Assembly: GCF_900114895.1 (NCBI RefSeq)
Contig: NZ_FOUO01000002.1
Location: 124,001-188,000 of the forward strand
Direction: 5' to 3'
DNA: 64,000 nt
Source: Ectothiorhodospira mobilis
GTDB lineage: Bacteria; Pseudomonadota; Gammaproteobacteria; Ectothiorhodospirales; Ectothiorhodospiraceae
The notes below the pieces were generated by a model, which saw nothing but the letters and a program-made list of their open reading frames with translations, was not told the DNA's origin and searched no databases. Made by a program: the position numbers and the translations under genes. The first letter of the stretch is position 1, and each line of letters opens with the position of its first letter. Shown one piece after another: positions 43,978 through 55,233 of the stretch.

Positions 43978-46575
43978 TCAGGGGGTGTCGGTGTCCGGGG
44001 CGTCCAGCAGCCGGCGCAGGCGGTAGAGGGCCTCCAGGGCCTGGCGCGGGGTCATCTCATCCGGGTCCAGGCCCTGCACCGCCTCCCGCAGGGCCTCGCA
44101 GGCGGGATCGGGGGTCGCGGGCGGCGCCTGTGGCGGGAACAGGCTGAGCTGGGCCGTGTCTCCGGCATCCCCCAGGTTCTGGCGCTCCAGCTCCGCCAGG
44201 CGCTCCCGGGCCCTTCGGATCACCCCCGCGGGTACCCCCGCCAGGGCGGCCACATGCAGGCCGTAGCTCTGGTTGGCGGGGCCTTCCTTCAGGGTATGCA
44301 GGAAGATGATGCGCTCGCCGTGCTCCACGGCGTCGATGTGCACGTTGGCGATCCCCGGCAGGGTATCGGGCAGGGCCGTGAGCTCGAAGTAATGGGTGGC
44401 GAACAGGGTGAAGGCCCGGTTGTGCCGCGCCAGGTGCTCGGCGCAGGCCCAGGCCAGGGAGAGCCCGTCGAAGGTGCTGGTGCCGCGGCCGATCTCGTCC
44501 ATGAGCACCAGGCTGTGTGCGCTGGCGTGGTGCAGGATGGCGGCGGCCTCGGTCATCTCCACCATGAAGGTGGAGCGGCCCGAGGCCAGGTCGTCGGCGG
44601 CCCCGATGCGGGTGAAGATGCGGTCCACCGGGCCCAGGCGGGCATGCTCCGCCGGTACAAAACCCCCGGCATGGGCCATGAGCACGATCAGGGCGGCCTG
44701 GCGCATGTAGGTGGATTTGCCGCCCATGTTGGGGCCGGTGATCACCAGCATGCGCCGCCCCTCGTCCATGACCAGGTCGTTGGGCACGAAGGGATCGTCC
44801 AGGACCTGCTCCACCACCGGATGGCGTCCCCCCCGGATATCGAGCCCGGGGGTGTCGTCCAGCTCGGGGGCGGTGTAGCCCAGGGCCTGTGCCCGCTCCG
44901 CCAGATTGGCCAGCACGTCCAGTTCCGCCAGCCCCTCGGCGCTGCGCCGCAGTGCGGCCAGGGGCTCCAGCAAGGTCTGCAGGAGTTCCTCGTAGAGCCG
45001 TTTCTCCCGCGCCAGGGCCCGTTCCCTTGCCGACAGGACCTGGTCCTCGAAGCGCTTGAGTTCCGGGGTGATGAAGCGTTCCGCCCCCTTCAGGGTCTGG
45101 CGCCGGGTGTAGTCCTCCGGGGCCCGCCCGGCCTGGGCGCGGCTGATCTCGATGTAATAACCGTGGACGCGGTTGTAGGCCACCTTGAGGTTGGGGATGC
45201 CGGTGCGCTCCCGCTCCCGCTGCTCCAGATCCAGCAGGAACTGGTCGGCGTTCTCCGACAGGGCCCGCAGTTCGTCCAGTTCCGGATCGTAGCCCGCGGC
45301 CATGACCCCGCCGTCGCGGATCAGCACCGGGGGCTGGGGGAGGATGGCCCGGTTCAGCAGATCCACCACCCCGGGATGCCGACCCACCTGGTCGGCCAGG
45401 GCCCGCAGCCGCGGGGCCTCCAGGTCCGCCAGGGTGGACTGCAGCGCGGGCAGCTGGGCCAGGGAGTCCCGCAGGGTGGCCAGGTCCCGGGGGCGGGCCG
45501 AACCCAGGGCGACCCGGGCAAGGATGCGCTCCAGGTCCCCGATACCCTCCAGGAGCTCCCGCAGGGGCTCCAGGGTGCCCCGGTCGCGCAGTTCGCCCAC
45601 GGCCTGATGCCGCGCCCGCAGGGCGTCCCGGTCCCGCAGGGGCTGGTGCAGCCAGCGGCGCAGCAGGCGGCTGCCCATGGCCGTGACCGTGCGGTCCAGC
45701 ACCGCGGCCAGGGTATTCTCCCGACCGCCGGACAGGTTGGTGGTGATCTCCAGGTTGCGCCGGGTGGCGGCGTCCAGGATGATGCCGGCCCCCCGCTCCT
45801 GTACGCTCAGCCCGTCGATGTGGGGCAGGGCGCTCATCTGGGTCTCCTGGACGTAGTGCAGCAGCGCCCCGGCGGCGGCGACGGCCCGATCCATGGATTC
45901 GCAGCCAAAGCCCGCCAGGTCCCGGGTGCCGAACTGGCGGGTGAGGCGTTCCCGGGCCGCCCCGACCTCGAAGTGCCAGGGGGCATAATGCCGCACCCCG
46001 GGGCGCTCCCCGCCGGGCAGGTCAGCCCCCTCGGGCAGGAGGATCTCCGCCGGCTGCAGCCGTTCCAGTTCCCCCTGCAGGGCCTCCTCCCCCTCCAGTT
46101 CCTGCACCTGGAAACGGCCCCCGCTCAGGTCCAGGACCGCCAGTCCGGTGCGTTCCTTCGCGGGGCACAGGGCCACCAGCAGATTGTCCTGGCGTTCGTC
46201 CAGCAGGGCCTCTTCGGTGACCGTGCCCGGGGTCACCACCCGTACCACCTTGCGTTCCACCGGCCCCTTGGCGGTGGCCGGGTCGCTCACCTGCTCGCAG
46301 ATGGCCACCGATTCCCCCTGGCGCAGCAGCCGGGCCAGGTAGGACTCCACGGCGTGGACCGGCACCCCGGCCATGGGGATGGGCGCGCCGGCGGACTGGC
46401 CCCGCTTGGTGAGGGTGATGTCCAGCAGCGCCGCCGCCCGGTGGGCGTCCTCGTAGAAGAGTTCGTAGAAGTCCCCCATGCGGTAGAACAGCAGGGTGTC
46501 GGGGTATTCGGCCTTGATGGCCAGGTACTGGCGCATCATGGGGGTATGGGCGGAGAGGTCTTGCGGATCGGTCAC
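43978..46575 (-). CDS. mutS: DNA mismatch repair protein MutS
   Basis: 865 aa. N-terminal mismatch-recognition motif in [14 protein letters not shown] (Phe-x-Glu type), connector and lever domains, then the ABC-type ATPase with Walker [16 protein letters not shown] near residue 615, [20 protein letters not shown], and the dimer-interface helix-turn-helix near the C-terminus. Same strand as fdxA, 135 nt upstream of it. A promoter candidate lies at 46650-46678. Confidence 0.97.
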   Translation of the reverse strand: MTDPQDLSAHTPMMRQYLAIKAEYPDTLLFYRMGDFYELFYEDAHRAAALLDITLTKRGQSAGAPIPMAGVPVHAVESYLARLLRQGESVAICEQVSDPATAKGPVERKVVRVVTPGTVTEEALLDERQDNLLVALCPAKERTGLAVLDLSGGRFQVQELEGEEALQGELERLQPAEILLPEGADLPGGERPGVRHYAPWHFEVGAARERLTRQFGTRDLAGFGCESMDRAVAAAGALLHYVQETQMSALPHIDGLSVQERGAGIILDAATRRNLEITTNLSGGRENTLAAVLDRTVTAMGSRLLRRWLHQPLRDRDALRARHQAVGELRDRGTLEPLRELLEGIGDLERILARVALGSARPRDLATLRDSLAQLPALQSTLADLEAPRLRALADQVGRHPGVVDLLNRAILPQPPVLIRDGGVMAAGYDPELDELRALSENADQFLLDLEQRERERTGIPNLKVAYNRVHGYYIEISRAQAGRAPEDYTRRQTLKGAERFITPELKRFEDQVLSARERALAREKRLYEELLQTLLEPLAALRRSAEGLAELDVLANLAERAQALGYTAPELDDTPGLDIRGGRHPVVEQVLDDPFVPNDLVMDEGRRMLVITGPNMGGKSTYMRQAALIVLMAHAGGFVPAEHARLGPVDRIFTRIGAADDLASGRSTFMVEMTEAAAILHHASAHSLVLMDEIGRGTSTFDGLSLAWACAEHLARHNRAFTLFATHYFELTALPDTLPGIANVHIDAVEHGERIIFLHTLKEGPANQSYGLHVAALAGVPAGVIRRARERLAELERQNLGDAGDTAQLSLFPPQAPPATPDPACEALREAVQGLDPDEMTPRQALEALYRLRRLLDAPDTDTP

Positions 46576-46649
46576 GATGGGCCCTGGTTGTGCGGTATGG
46601 GAACGGATCGCGGTGCGGGAGCCGGGCGGGGCCCGGCTCGAGGGGGGGT

Positions 46650-46678
46650 ATTGTACGGACGCGGCCGGCCTCTGTAAG
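46650..46678 (-). promoter_or_regulatory. Candidate sigma-70 promoter of mutS
   Basis: On the minus strand CTTACA (complement of 46673-46678) and TACAAT (complement of 46650-46655) are exactly 17 nt apart, 75 nt upstream of the mutS ATG. Confidence 0.45.
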
Positions 46679-46682
46679 CCGT

Positions 46683-46698
46683 GTCACCGGCCGGTGAC
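46683..46698. promoter_or_regulatory. Perfect 16-bp palindrome in mutS upstream region
   Basis: GTCACCGGCCGGTGAC is a perfect palindrome directly upstream of the mutS -35 candidate and about 95 nt upstream of the divergent gene at 46791. The size and placement suit a dimeric regulator's operator. I do not know the regulator. Confidence 0.4.
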
Positions 46699-46790
46699 CT
46701 GCTACCCTCAGCGAAGGGATCCCCGTGCGTCGGGTTCCCGGCGCGGATCCCGCCGGTGCCATCTGTGCCACCTGATGAGGAGCCTCGTCC

Positions 46791-47225
46791 ATGAGCATAT
46801 GGGTCGTCGTTGCGGACGCCAGCCGCGCCCGGATCTTCAGTGCCGACAAGTCCTTCAGTCCGCTGGTGGAAGAGGAGGATCTCTCCCATCCTAAGGCGCG
46901 GCTGCATGCCCAGGAGCTGGAGACGGAGCGCATGGGGCGGGCGTTCGACAGTACCGGCGAGGGACGTCATGCCCTGAGCCGGGAGGTGCCGCCAAAGAAA
47001 CAGGAGGCCCAGCGCTTCGCCCGGGAACTGTGTGAGCGCCTGAACACGGCCCGCGCCTCGGGGCGCTTCGAGAGGCTCTACATCATCGCCGCCCCGGCCT
47101 TTCTGGGCATCCTGCGCAACTGCTTGGACGACACCATGCAGAAATCCGTGGCGGGCACGGTGGATAAGAATCTGGCGGCCCATGACGTGGAGGAGATCCG
47201 CCGGCAGCTCCCCCGTTTCCTGTGA
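46791..47225 (+). CDS. Host attachment family protein
   Basis: 144 aa cytoplasmic protein. MSIWVVVADASRARIFSADK and the C-terminal part (ERLYIIAAPAFLGILRNCLD, then KNLAAHDVEEIRRQL) match the family named 'required for attachment to host cells' after an Agrobacterium gene. The fold resembles the eRF1/baeRF-like group. The name should not be read literally in a free-living bacterium. GAGGAG precedes the ATG. Convergent with pcm. Confidence 0.82.
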   Translation: MSIWVVVADASRARIFSADKSFSPLVEEEDLSHPKARLHAQELETERMGRAFDSTGEGRHALSREVPPKKQEAQRFARELCERLNTARASGRFERLYIIAAPAFLGILRNCLDDTMQKSVAGTVDKNLAAHDVEEIRRQLPRFL

Positions 47226-47234
47226 GCCACCCTT

Positions 47235-47984
47235 TCAGCCGCAGGCGTCTCTAGGCGGGGTACTGCGGGGCGGCTTGGGACCAGGGGGGCAGCTGTCAGC
47301 CCGGATCGCCAGGGTCGGGGGGCGGGGCCTCTGCCCCGGCACCAGGGGCACAAAACGGACCCCCAGGACCTTGCGCCGTTGCAGGTCCCCGTCCTGTGCG
47401 CGTGTCACCACCCACAGGTCCTGGGCCTGCCAGCCGGAATCCACCGGCAGCACCAGGCGCCCGCCGGGGCGCAACTGCTCTGGCAGGGCGGGGGGGATCT
47501 CGGGGGCGGCGGCGGTGACCAGGATGGCATCGAAGGGGGCCGCCTCGGGCCAGCCGGCGCGGCCGTCCCCCACCCGCGTCTGTACGCGGTTGTAGCCCAG
47601 CGCCTCCAGACGCTCCCGGGCGGCCCGGGCCAGTTCCGGCACCACCTCGATGGTATGGACCTGGGCCGCCATCTCCGCCAGTACCGCGGTCTGATAGCCG
47701 CAGCCCGTGCCCACCTCCAGCACGCGGCTGTCCTTGTCCAGGGCCAGCAGCTCCGTCATCAGGGCAACGATGAAGGGCTGGGAGATGGTCTGACCGAAGC
47801 CGATGGGCAGGGCGGTGTTCTCCCAGGCCCGGTGGGCGAGGTCCTCGGGGATGAAGCGCTCCCGGGGGACGCGGCGCAGGGCCGCCTCCACCCCGGGGGA
47901 TGGGGCCTCCAGGCCGGTGGTGGCGGCGGTGGCCTGGTAGTCGCCGCGGATGCGGCGGAGGAGTCGGTCGATGGGGTCCTTCAT
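47235..47984 (-). CDS. pcm: Protein-L-isoaspartate O-methyltransferase
   Basis: Repairs isoaspartyl residues with SAM. 249 aa. FGQTISQPFIVALMTELL and SAM motif VLEVGTGCGYQTAVLAEMAA are diagnostic, with DAILVTAAAPEIP. The start MKDPIDRLLRRI (ATG at 47982-47984) is preferred over one ten codons upstream. The protein is longer than usual (about 210 aa): the last 35 residues are Pro/Arg-rich with two Cys. The surE and nlpD neighbours seen in enteric bacteria are absent. Confidence 0.93.
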   Translation of the reverse strand: MKDPIDRLLRRIRGDYQATAATTGLEAPSPGVEAALRRVPRERFIPEDLAHRAWENTALPIGFGQTISQPFIVALMTELLALDKDSRVLEVGTGCGYQTAVLAEMAAQVHTIEVVPELARAARERLEALGYNRVQTRVGDGRAGWPEAAPFDAILVTAAAPEIPPALPEQLRPGGRLVLPVDSGWQAQDLWVVTRAQDGDLQRRKVLGVRFVPLVPGQRPRPPTLAIRADSCPPGPKPPRSTPPRDACG

Positions 47985-48115
47985 CACGGGCCTGTATGGC
48001 TGGACGGGCGACACGGCGTTTCTTTTCAGATGATAGTATCTCCGCAGGCCGGTGGAAGGAGACCGGGGGATCCGGGACGGCCCGATGCCTGAATCATGAC
48101 CACGGGGGAATGTAC

Positions 48116-48415
48116 ATGACCATGGGGATGGATGACGAAAAGCGGGACTTCCAGCGCCTGCAGGTGGATCATCCCGTGCGCGTCACCGAGACGGATGGCG
48201 GACGGACCCACGAGGCCCTGGGGCGGGATCTGAGCGCCACCGGCGTGTCCTTCGTGATGGCCTCGCCGCTGCCGGTGGGGGCCACGATCTCCGTGGCCAT
48301 CGAGCCCAGCAGCACCATGCTGTCCCCCTTCCATGCCGATGCGCAGGTGCTGCGGGTGGAACCGGAGGACGGCGGCTACCGGGTGGCCGCCCGCATCCTC
48401 GGGGTGCGCAGATGA
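48116..48415 (+). CDS. PilZ domain protein
   Basis: 99 aa, a single PilZ domain, cytoplasmic. The c-di-GMP binding motifs are complete: RxxxR (RDFQR) and DxSxxG (DLSATG), separated by about 30 residues. No effector domain, so it acts by protein contact. Start chosen among three close ATGs (48110, 48116, 48122): GGGGGA is 7 nt before 48116. Its stop overlaps the pncC ATG by four bases. Confidence 0.88.
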   Translation: MTMGMDDEKRDFQRLQVDHPVRVTETDGGRTHEALGRDLSATGVSFVMASPLPVGATISVAIEPSSTMLSPFHADAQVLRVEPEDGGYRVAARILGVRR

Positions 48416-48918
48416 TCCCGCCCTCGGACCGGGATCTGCAGTCCCTGGCCCGGACCGTGGAGCAGGCGGCCCTCGCCACCGGGGGCGGCCTGGCCACGGC
48501 GGAGTCCTGCACCGGGGGATGGGTGGCCAAGGTGCTCACGGACATCCCCGGTTCCTCCCGCTGGTTCGACCGGGGGTTTGTCACCTACAGCAACGCGGCC
48601 AAGCAGGCCCAGCTGGAGGTGCCGGCGGTCCTCCTGGAACGAGACGGCGCGGTCAGCCGGGAGACCGTGCGGGCCATGGCCGTGGGGGCCCTGGCCCGCA
48701 GCGAGGCCCGGGTGGCGGTGGCCATCAGCGGCATCGCCGGACCCGGCGGCGGCACCGCGGAGAAGCCCGTGGGCACCGTCTGGCTGGCCTGGGCCCGGCG
48801 CGGGGTGGAGGAGGTGGACACGGCCTGCCGCCATTTCCCCGGCGACCGGGACGCCGTGCGCCGCCAGGCGGTGGCCGCGGCCCTGGAGGGCCTGGCCGCG
48901 GCCCTGTCCCGGCGGTGA
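48412..48918 (+). CDS. pncC: Nicotinamide-nucleotide amidase (CinA C-terminal type)
   Basis: 168 aa. Deamidates nicotinamide mononucleotide to recycle NAD. LATAESCTGGWVAKVLTDIP and FVTYSNAAKQAQL are CinA-C signatures; AISGIAGPGGGTAEKPVGTV is the second. The N-terminal MoCF domain of full CinA is absent, as in E. coli PncC. Upstream of recA, the widespread pncC-recA-recX arrangement. Confidence 0.95.
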   Translation: MIPPSDRDLQSLARTVEQAALATGGGLATAESCTGGWVAKVLTDIPGSSRWFDRGFVTYSNAAKQAQLEVPAVLLERDGAVSRETVRAMAVGALARSEARVAVAISGIAGPGGGTAEKPVGTVWLAWARRGVEEVDTACRHFPGDRDAVRRQAVAAALEGLAAALSRR

Positions 48919-48957
48919 ATACCGTACCTTCTTCGCGGTTGGCGGGGCAGGGGGAAC

Positions 48958-48975
48958 CTGTGAGATAATCAACAG
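48958..48975 (+). promoter_or_regulatory. Candidate recA promoter and LexA-like operator
   Basis: CTGT (48958-48961) and ACAG (48972-48975) are inverted half-sites 10 nt apart; the usual gammaproteobacterial LexA box has 8 nt. A -10-like GATAAT lies inside (48964-48969), with TTGGCG (48939-48944) 19 nt upstream. The placement over a promoter is right for an SOS operator, the spacing is not. Confidence 0.35.
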
Positions 48976-49041
48976 TTTGAACCGGCCACACGGCGCCTTG
49001 GGTCGTCGGCCGGGTTCCGGCAGCGCAAGAGGGAATGGATC

Positions 49042-50085
<1,044 letters not shown>

Positions 50086-50517
50086 CCAGGACCCGGCCGA
50101 GGCCGCGGTGCGCCTCCTGGCCCGCCGCGAGCACAGCCGCCTGGAACTGGGCCGCAAGCTCGCCGCCCGGGGCTACCCATGCCCCGACGTGGAGGCCGCC
50201 CTGGACCGTCTGGAGGCCCAGGGGCTGCTGAGCGAGGCGCGCTTCACCGAATCCCTGGTGCGCCAGCGGGTGCAGCAAGGGCACGGACCGCTGCGGATCA
50301 TCGCGGACCTGCGCCAGCGGGGGATCGAGGATCCGGGTTCGGCGGTGGAGGCCGCGCAGGTGGACTGGGAGGCCCTGGCCCGGGAGGTGTACCGGCGCCG
50401 CTTCGGCGGCGACACACCGCAGGCGCCCAGGGAGCGCGCCCGGCGGATGCGTTTCCTGCAGGGTCGCGGGTTCCCCCCCGAGACCATCCGCAGGGTGATG
50501 AATGACGTGGATACGAC

Positions 50518-53136
50518 ATGAAAAGCGCCGAGATCAGAAGCAGTTTCCTTGAATACTTCCGCTCCAAGGGTCACGAATGCGTGCCCTCGAGCCCGCTGGT
50601 ACCCGGCAACGACCCCACCCTGCTGTTCACCAATGCGGGCATGGTGCAGTTCAAGGAGGTGTTTCTGGGAAGGGAGCAGCGCCCCTACACCCGGGCGGTG
50701 ACCTCCCAGCGCTGCGTGCGCGCCGGGGGCAAGCACAACGACCTGGAGAACGTGGGCTACACCGCGCGCCATCACACGTTCTTCGAGATGCTGGGCAATT
50801 TCAGTTTCGGCGACTACTTCAAGCGCGATGCCATCCACTTCGCCTGGGAATACCTTACCCGGGTGCTGGGCATGCCCCCGGAGAAGCTCTGGGTCACCGT
50901 CTACGAGACCGATGACGAGGCCTACGACATCTGGATCCACGAGATCGGTATCCCCCGGGAGCGGCTCACCCGCATCGGTGACGATCCGGACGGCGGCTCC
51001 GACAACTTCTGGCAGATGGGCGACACCGGCCCCTGTGGCCCCTGCTCGGAGATCTTCTACGATCACGGCCCCGAGGTCTGGGGCGGCCCCCCGGGCAGCC
51101 CCGAGGCGGACGGGGACCGCTACATCGAGATCTGGAACCTGGTCTTCATGCAGTACGACCGGGACAAGGACGGCGTCCTGCATCCCCTGCCCAGCCCCTC
51201 CGTGGACACCGGCATGGGCCTGGAACGCTTGGCGGCGGTGATGCAGGGGGTGCACTCCAACTACGAGATCGACCTCTTCCAGAACCTTCTCGCCGCCGTG
51301 GGCCGGGTGCTGGGCCAGGAGGATGTCCAGGGACCGTCCTTCAAGGTAATCGCCGATCACATCCGCTCCTGCAGCTTCCTCATCACCGACGGCGTCATGC
51401 CCGCCAACGAGGGCCGCGGGTATGTCCTGCGCCGCATCATTCGCCGCGCTGCCCGCCATGGCCACAAGCTGGGCATGAACGAGCCCTTCTTCCACCGCCT
51501 GGTGGCCCCCCTGGTGGAGGAGATGGGGGCGGCCTATCCGGAGCTGGCCCGGGACCAGACCCAGGTGGAGAAGATCCTGCTGCAGGAGGAGGAGCGCTTT
51601 CGCGAGACCCTGGAGCATGGCCTCAAACATCTGGAGGAGGGCCTGGAACGGATCCGGGACAAGACCCTCCCCGGCGGCCTCATCTTCAAGCTCTATGACA
51701 CCTACGGTTTCCCCGTGGACCTGACCGGCGACATCGCCCGGGAGAAGGGTCTGGAACTGGACATGGCCGGTTTCGAGGAGGAGATGCGCCAGCAGCGGGA
51801 ACGGGCCCGGGCCGCCAGCAGCTTCCGCATGACCGACGCCGGTGCCGTGGCCGCCGGACTCTCCGAGTCCCGCTTCGTGGGTTACGAGGACATCGAGGCG
51901 CCGGGCCGGGTGATCCGCCTGGGGCAGGGGGAGGACGGCACCCCCGTGGAGCGCCTGCAAGGGGATCAGTCGGGCAGTGTGGTCCTGGACACCACCCCCT
52001 TCTATGCCGAATCCGGCGGCCAGGTGGGGGATACCGGGTTCATCGAGGGTCCCCAGGGCCTGTTCCAGGTGACCGGCACCCACAAGCAGGGGGGGGTGTT
52101 CATCCACCAGGGACAGATGGTGCGCGGCAGCCTGGCCTGTGACGACATGGTCACCGCCCGTGTGGACGGCGAGCGCCGCCAGGCCGTGGTCCTGAACCAT
52201 TCCGCCACCCACCTGCTGCACGCCGCCCTGCGGGAGGTGCTGGGGGAGCACGTGCAGCAGAAGGGTTCCCTGGTGGCCCCGGACCGGCTGCGCTTTGACT
52301 TCTCCCATTTCGAACCCTTGCGTCCCGAGGAGATCGCCCGCATCGAACAACTGGTGAACCGCGCCATCCGCGCCAACGCCCCGGCCGAGGCCCGGGTCAT
52401 GCCCATCCAGGAGGCCCTGGAGGCGGGGGCCATGGCCCTGTTCGGGGAGAAGTATGGCGACCAGGTGCGGGTGCTCTCCCTGGGGGAGTTCTCCATCGAG
52501 CTGTGCGGCGGCACCCACGTGCGCCGCACCGGTGACATCGGTCTGTTCAAGGTGATCCAGGAGGCCGGTGTGGCCGCCGGCATCCGCCGCATTGAGGCGG
52601 TGACCGGGCAAAATGCCCTGGACCACGTGGCCCGCATGCAGTCCACCCTGGAGCAATCCGCCGAGCTGCTGCGCGCCCGGCCCGAGGAGCTCACCGAACG
52701 GGTCCGCCAGTTGCAGGAACACAGCCGCAGCCTGGAGAAGGAACTGGAGGCGGTGAAGAACCGCCTGGCCTCCCAGGCCGGGTCCAGCCTCACGGACCAG
52801 GTGGAGGATGTGGGCGGTATCCCGGTTTTGGCGGCCCGTCTGGATGGGGCCGATCCCAAGTCCCTGCGGGATACCGTGGACCAGCTCAAGAACAAGCTGG
52901 GGGAGGGGGTCATCGTCCTGGCCACCGCCCGGGAGGGCAAGGTGAATCTGGTGGCCGGGGTCACCGATGCCTACAACAAGACCCTCAAGGCCGGGGACCT
53001 GGTGAACGAGGTGGCCCGCCAGGTGGGGGGGCGCGGCGGCGGCCGTCCCGACATGGCCATGGCGGGGGGCAGCCAGCCCGAGGCCCTGGACGAGGCCCTG
53101 GCCTCGGTGAAGGCCTGGGTGCAGGCCCGGACCTAG
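50518..53136 (+). CDS. alaS: Alanyl-tRNA synthetase
   Basis: 872 aa. Class II catalytic domain begins with [20 protein letters not shown]; motif 2 region [18 protein letters not shown]; editing-domain zinc motif [11 protein letters not shown] near residue 560 and [13 protein letters not shown] near 662; C-terminal C-Ala domain [15 protein letters not shown]. Full length. Followed by lysC after 78 nt, which hold a weak promoter-like pair (TTGAAC at 53170 and TCTATA at 53194). Confidence 0.98.
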   Translation: MKSAEIRSSFLEYFRSKGHECVPSSPLVPGNDPTLLFTNAGMVQFKEVFLGREQRPYTRAVTSQRCVRAGGKHNDLENVGYTARHHTFFEMLGNFSFGDYFKRDAIHFAWEYLTRVLGMPPEKLWVTVYETDDEAYDIWIHEIGIPRERLTRIGDDPDGGSDNFWQMGDTGPCGPCSEIFYDHGPEVWGGPPGSPEADGDRYIEIWNLVFMQYDRDKDGVLHPLPSPSVDTGMGLERLAAVMQGVHSNYEIDLFQNLLAAVGRVLGQEDVQGPSFKVIADHIRSCSFLITDGVMPANEGRGYVLRRIIRRAARHGHKLGMNEPFFHRLVAPLVEEMGAAYPELARDQTQVEKILLQEEERFRETLEHGLKHLEEGLERIRDKTLPGGLIFKLYDTYGFPVDLTGDIAREKGLELDMAGFEEEMRQQRERARAASSFRMTDAGAVAAGLSESRFVGYEDIEAPGRVIRLGQGEDGTPVERLQGDQSGSVVLDTTPFYAESGGQVGDTGFIEGPQGLFQVTGTHKQGGVFIHQGQMVRGSLACDDMVTARVDGERRQAVVLNHSATHLLHAALREVLGEHVQQKGSLVAPDRLRFDFSHFEPLRPEEIARIEQLVNRAIRANAPAEARVMPIQEALEAGAMALFGEKYGDQVRVLSLGEFSIELCGGTHVRRTGDIGLFKVIQEAGVAAGIRRIEAVTGQNALDHVARMQSTLEQSAELLRARPEELTERVRQLQEHSRSLEKELEAVKNRLASQAGSSLTDQVEDVGGIPVLAARLDGADPKSLRDTVDQLKNKLGEGVIVLATAREGKVNLVAGVTDAYNKTLKAGDLVNEVARQVGGRGGGRPDMAMAGGSQPEALDEALASVKAWVQART

Positions 53137-53214
53137 CGCCTGTACGCAAAGACCCGATTTCCACGCGGCTTGAACGCAGCCGCCCGCGGGCGGTCTATAC
53201 CTGAATAAAAGACT

Positions 53215-54450
53215 ATGTCATTAATCGTACAGAAATACGGCGGCACCTCGGTGGGTAGCGTGGAACGCATCCAGCACGTGGCCGACCGGGTGATCGGCTA
53301 CCGCCGCCAGGGACATGACGTGGTGGTGGTGGTCTCCGCCATGAGCGGGGAGACCGACCGGCTCTTGGGGTTGGCCCGGGAGATCCGGCCCGATGCCGAC
53401 GGCCGGGAACTGGACGTGCTGCTCTCCACCGGCGAGCAGGTGACCATCGCCCTGCTGGCCATGGCCCTGGAGTCCAAGGGTTGCCCGGCCCGTTCCTTCA
53501 CCGGGGCGCAGGTACATATCCGCACCGACAGTGCCCATAACAAGGCCCGCATCCAGGAGATTGACGGGGCCCGGGTACGCCGCGACCTGGCGGACGGGCG
53601 CGTGGTGGTGGTGGCCGGTTTCCAGGGGGTGGACGAGATGGGCAACATCACCACCCTCGGCCGCGGGGGCTCCGACACCACGGCCGTGGCCCTGGCGGCG
53701 GCCCTGAACGCCGACGAATGCCAGATCTTCACCGATGTGGATGGCGTCTACACCACTGACCCGCGGGTGGTGCCCAATGCCCGCCGGCTGGAGCGCATCA
53801 CCTTCGAGGAGATGCTGGAGATGGCCAGTCTGGGCTCCAAGGTCCTGCAGATCCGCGCCGTGGAATTCGCAGGAAAGTACAACGTACCGCTGCGTGTCCT
53901 ATCCTCCTTCGAGGAAGGCGGGGAGGGCACGCTCATCACGCTCGAGGAAGGGGACATGGAACAGGCGCTCATCTCCGGTATCGCCTTCAACCAGAACGAG
54001 GCCCAGCTCACCGTCGAGGGGGTGCCCGACCAGCCGGGTGTGGCCCACCGCATCCTGGGGGCCGTGGCCGATGCCAACATCGAGGTAGACATGATCGTGC
54101 AGAACGTGGGGGCCGATGCCACCACCGACTTCACCTTCACCGTGCACCGCAACGACTTCGACAAGGCCATGCGCATCGTCGGCGAACGGGCCCGGGAGCT
54201 GGGGGCCCGCGAGGTGAAGGGGGATCCGCGTATCGTCAAGATCTCCATCGTGGGCGTGGGCATGCGTTCCCACGCCGGCATCGCCAGCCGCATGTTCTCC
54301 GCCCTGGCGGCGGAAGGCATCAACATCCGCATGATCTCCACCTCCGAGATCAAGATCTCGGTGGTGGTGGACGAGAAGTACCTGGAACTGGGGGTGCGCG
54401 CCCTGCATGACGCCTTCGGGCTGGAGCACGCACCGCAAGAGGCTTCCTGA
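53215..54450 (+). CDS. lysC: Aspartate kinase
   Basis: 411 aa monofunctional aspartokinase opening the lysine, threonine and methionine pathways. LIVQKYGGTSVGSVERI, ITTLGRGGSDTTAVALAAAL and IFTDVDGVYTTDPR are kinase signatures. Two ACT domains occupy about residues 265-405 (VPDQPGVAHRIL; GVGMRSHAGIASRMF), the feedback-binding part. An internal start for a beta subunit, common in this class, is possible near residue 240-245. No riboswitch is visible in the short leader. Confidence 0.96.
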   Translation: MSLIVQKYGGTSVGSVERIQHVADRVIGYRRQGHDVVVVVSAMSGETDRLLGLAREIRPDADGRELDVLLSTGEQVTIALLAMALESKGCPARSFTGAQVHIRTDSAHNKARIQEIDGARVRRDLADGRVVVVAGFQGVDEMGNITTLGRGGSDTTAVALAAALNADECQIFTDVDGVYTTDPRVVPNARRLERITFEEMLEMASLGSKVLQIRAVEFAGKYNVPLRVLSSFEEGGEGTLITLEEGDMEQALISGIAFNQNEAQLTVEGVPDQPGVAHRILGAVADANIEVDMIVQNVGADATTDFTFTVHRNDFDKAMRIVGERARELGAREVKGDPRIVKISIVGVGMRSHAGIASRMFSALAAEGINIRMISTSEIKISVVVDEKYLELGVRALHDAFGLEHAPQEAS

Positions 54451-54612
54451 GGGAAGACAGCGCCATGGCCATGGGTACGGGGAGAAGGAACCACATCCCC
54501 TCCCAGGGCCGCAAGCGCACATGACGAACCGGGGTGAACACCGGTCGACCCCAGGCCCCGAGCCTGGATGATGATAAGCAAGGTGATTGAAGTTCAGAAT
54601 GGAGAAAAGGAC

Positions 54613-54810
54613 ATGTTGATTTTGACGCGTCGGGTAGGTGAGACCCTGATGATCGGTGACGAGGTCACCGTGACCGTGCTGGGTGTGAAGGGGAACCAGG
54701 TCCGGGTAGGTATCAATGCCCCGAAGGACGTGGCCGTGCACCGCGAGGAGATCTACGAACGGATCCAGCGCGAGCAGGACGGAGAAGAAGTGGCGGCCGG
54801 CGACCAGTAA
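54613..54810 (+). CDS. csrA: Carbon storage regulator CsrA
   Basis: 65 aa RNA-binding dimer that controls translation of many mRNAs by binding GGA motifs. [20 protein letters not shown] is canonical, with the RNA-contacting [11 protein letters not shown] region. The ATG at 54613 is preferred; a frame extension of 15 codons upstream is not conserved. Its leader contains GGA in ATGGAGAAAAGGAC, a possible autoregulatory site. The GacA-type regulator at 6.4 kb would act upstream of it through small RNAs not seen here. Confidence 0.97.
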   Translation: MLILTRRVGETLMIGDEVTVTVLGVKGNQVRVGINAPKDVAVHREEIYERIQREQDGEEVAAGDQ

Positions 54811-54841
54811 GACCGGTCGGTGGCTTGCATGCGCACAGACG

Positions 54842-54866
54842 GGGGGCCTTCAAGGCCCCCTTTTTT
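54842..54866 (+). terminator. Rho-independent terminator of csrA
   Basis: GGGGGCCTT (54842-54850) pairs with AAGGCCCCC (54852-54860), followed by six T (54861-54866). The tip pairs will open to give a loop of about 5 nt. Confidence 0.92.
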
Positions 54867-54970
54867 ATTGAGGGGTTCATGCGCCGGTGTCCGCCCGCTG
54901 CGCTTTACCTGTCCCGCCGAAAACGCTACCATATACACTTTATCGGTCGCGCCGTCAGGGCGCCGTATCC

Positions 54971-55061
54971 GGAGAGATGGCCGAGTGGCTGAAGGCGCTC
55001 CCCTGCTAAGGGAGTATGGGTCAAAAGCCCATCGAGGGTTCGAATCCCTCTCTCTCCGCCA
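54971..55061 (+). tRNA. tRNA-Ser (anticodon GCU)
   Basis: Acceptor stem GGAGAGA/TCTCTCC, anticodon loop CTGCTAA with GCT at 55005-55007, a long variable arm (about 55011-55030) as in all tRNA-Ser, T arm GAGGG-TTCGAAT-CCCTC, discriminator G and encoded CCA at 55059-55061. Reads AGC/AGU. The csrA-tRNA-Ser order is conserved in gammaproteobacteria. A TATACA near 54932 could be its -10; the -35 is unclear. Confidence 0.97.
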
Positions 55062-55169
55062 TATTGCCAATGTGATCGGTCAGTGATGGGGAGGGCTGAT
55101 TCTCCGCCCATCGGAGATTCCCCCGATCTGTGACCGGCCCATGCCGGCCATCCCGTCATGGGTAACCAG

Positions 55170-55202
55170 CGCCCCGAAGGCTTCGGCCTTCGGGGCGTTT
55201 TT
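55170..55202 (+). terminator. Rho-independent terminator of tRNA-Ser
   Basis: Perfect 12-bp stem (55170-55181 with 55186-55197) closed by a stable TTCG tetraloop and followed by five T (55198-55202). It lies 108 nt downstream of the tRNA. Confidence 0.9.
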
Positions 55203-55233
55203 GTTGCATACCGGTTTTTGCTTGCGAGACTCG

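Noticed and set aside
53137-53214. Lysine riboswitch upstream of lysC
   Set aside because: Only 78 nt separate alaS and lysC, too short for a lysine riboswitch aptamer of about 170 nt.
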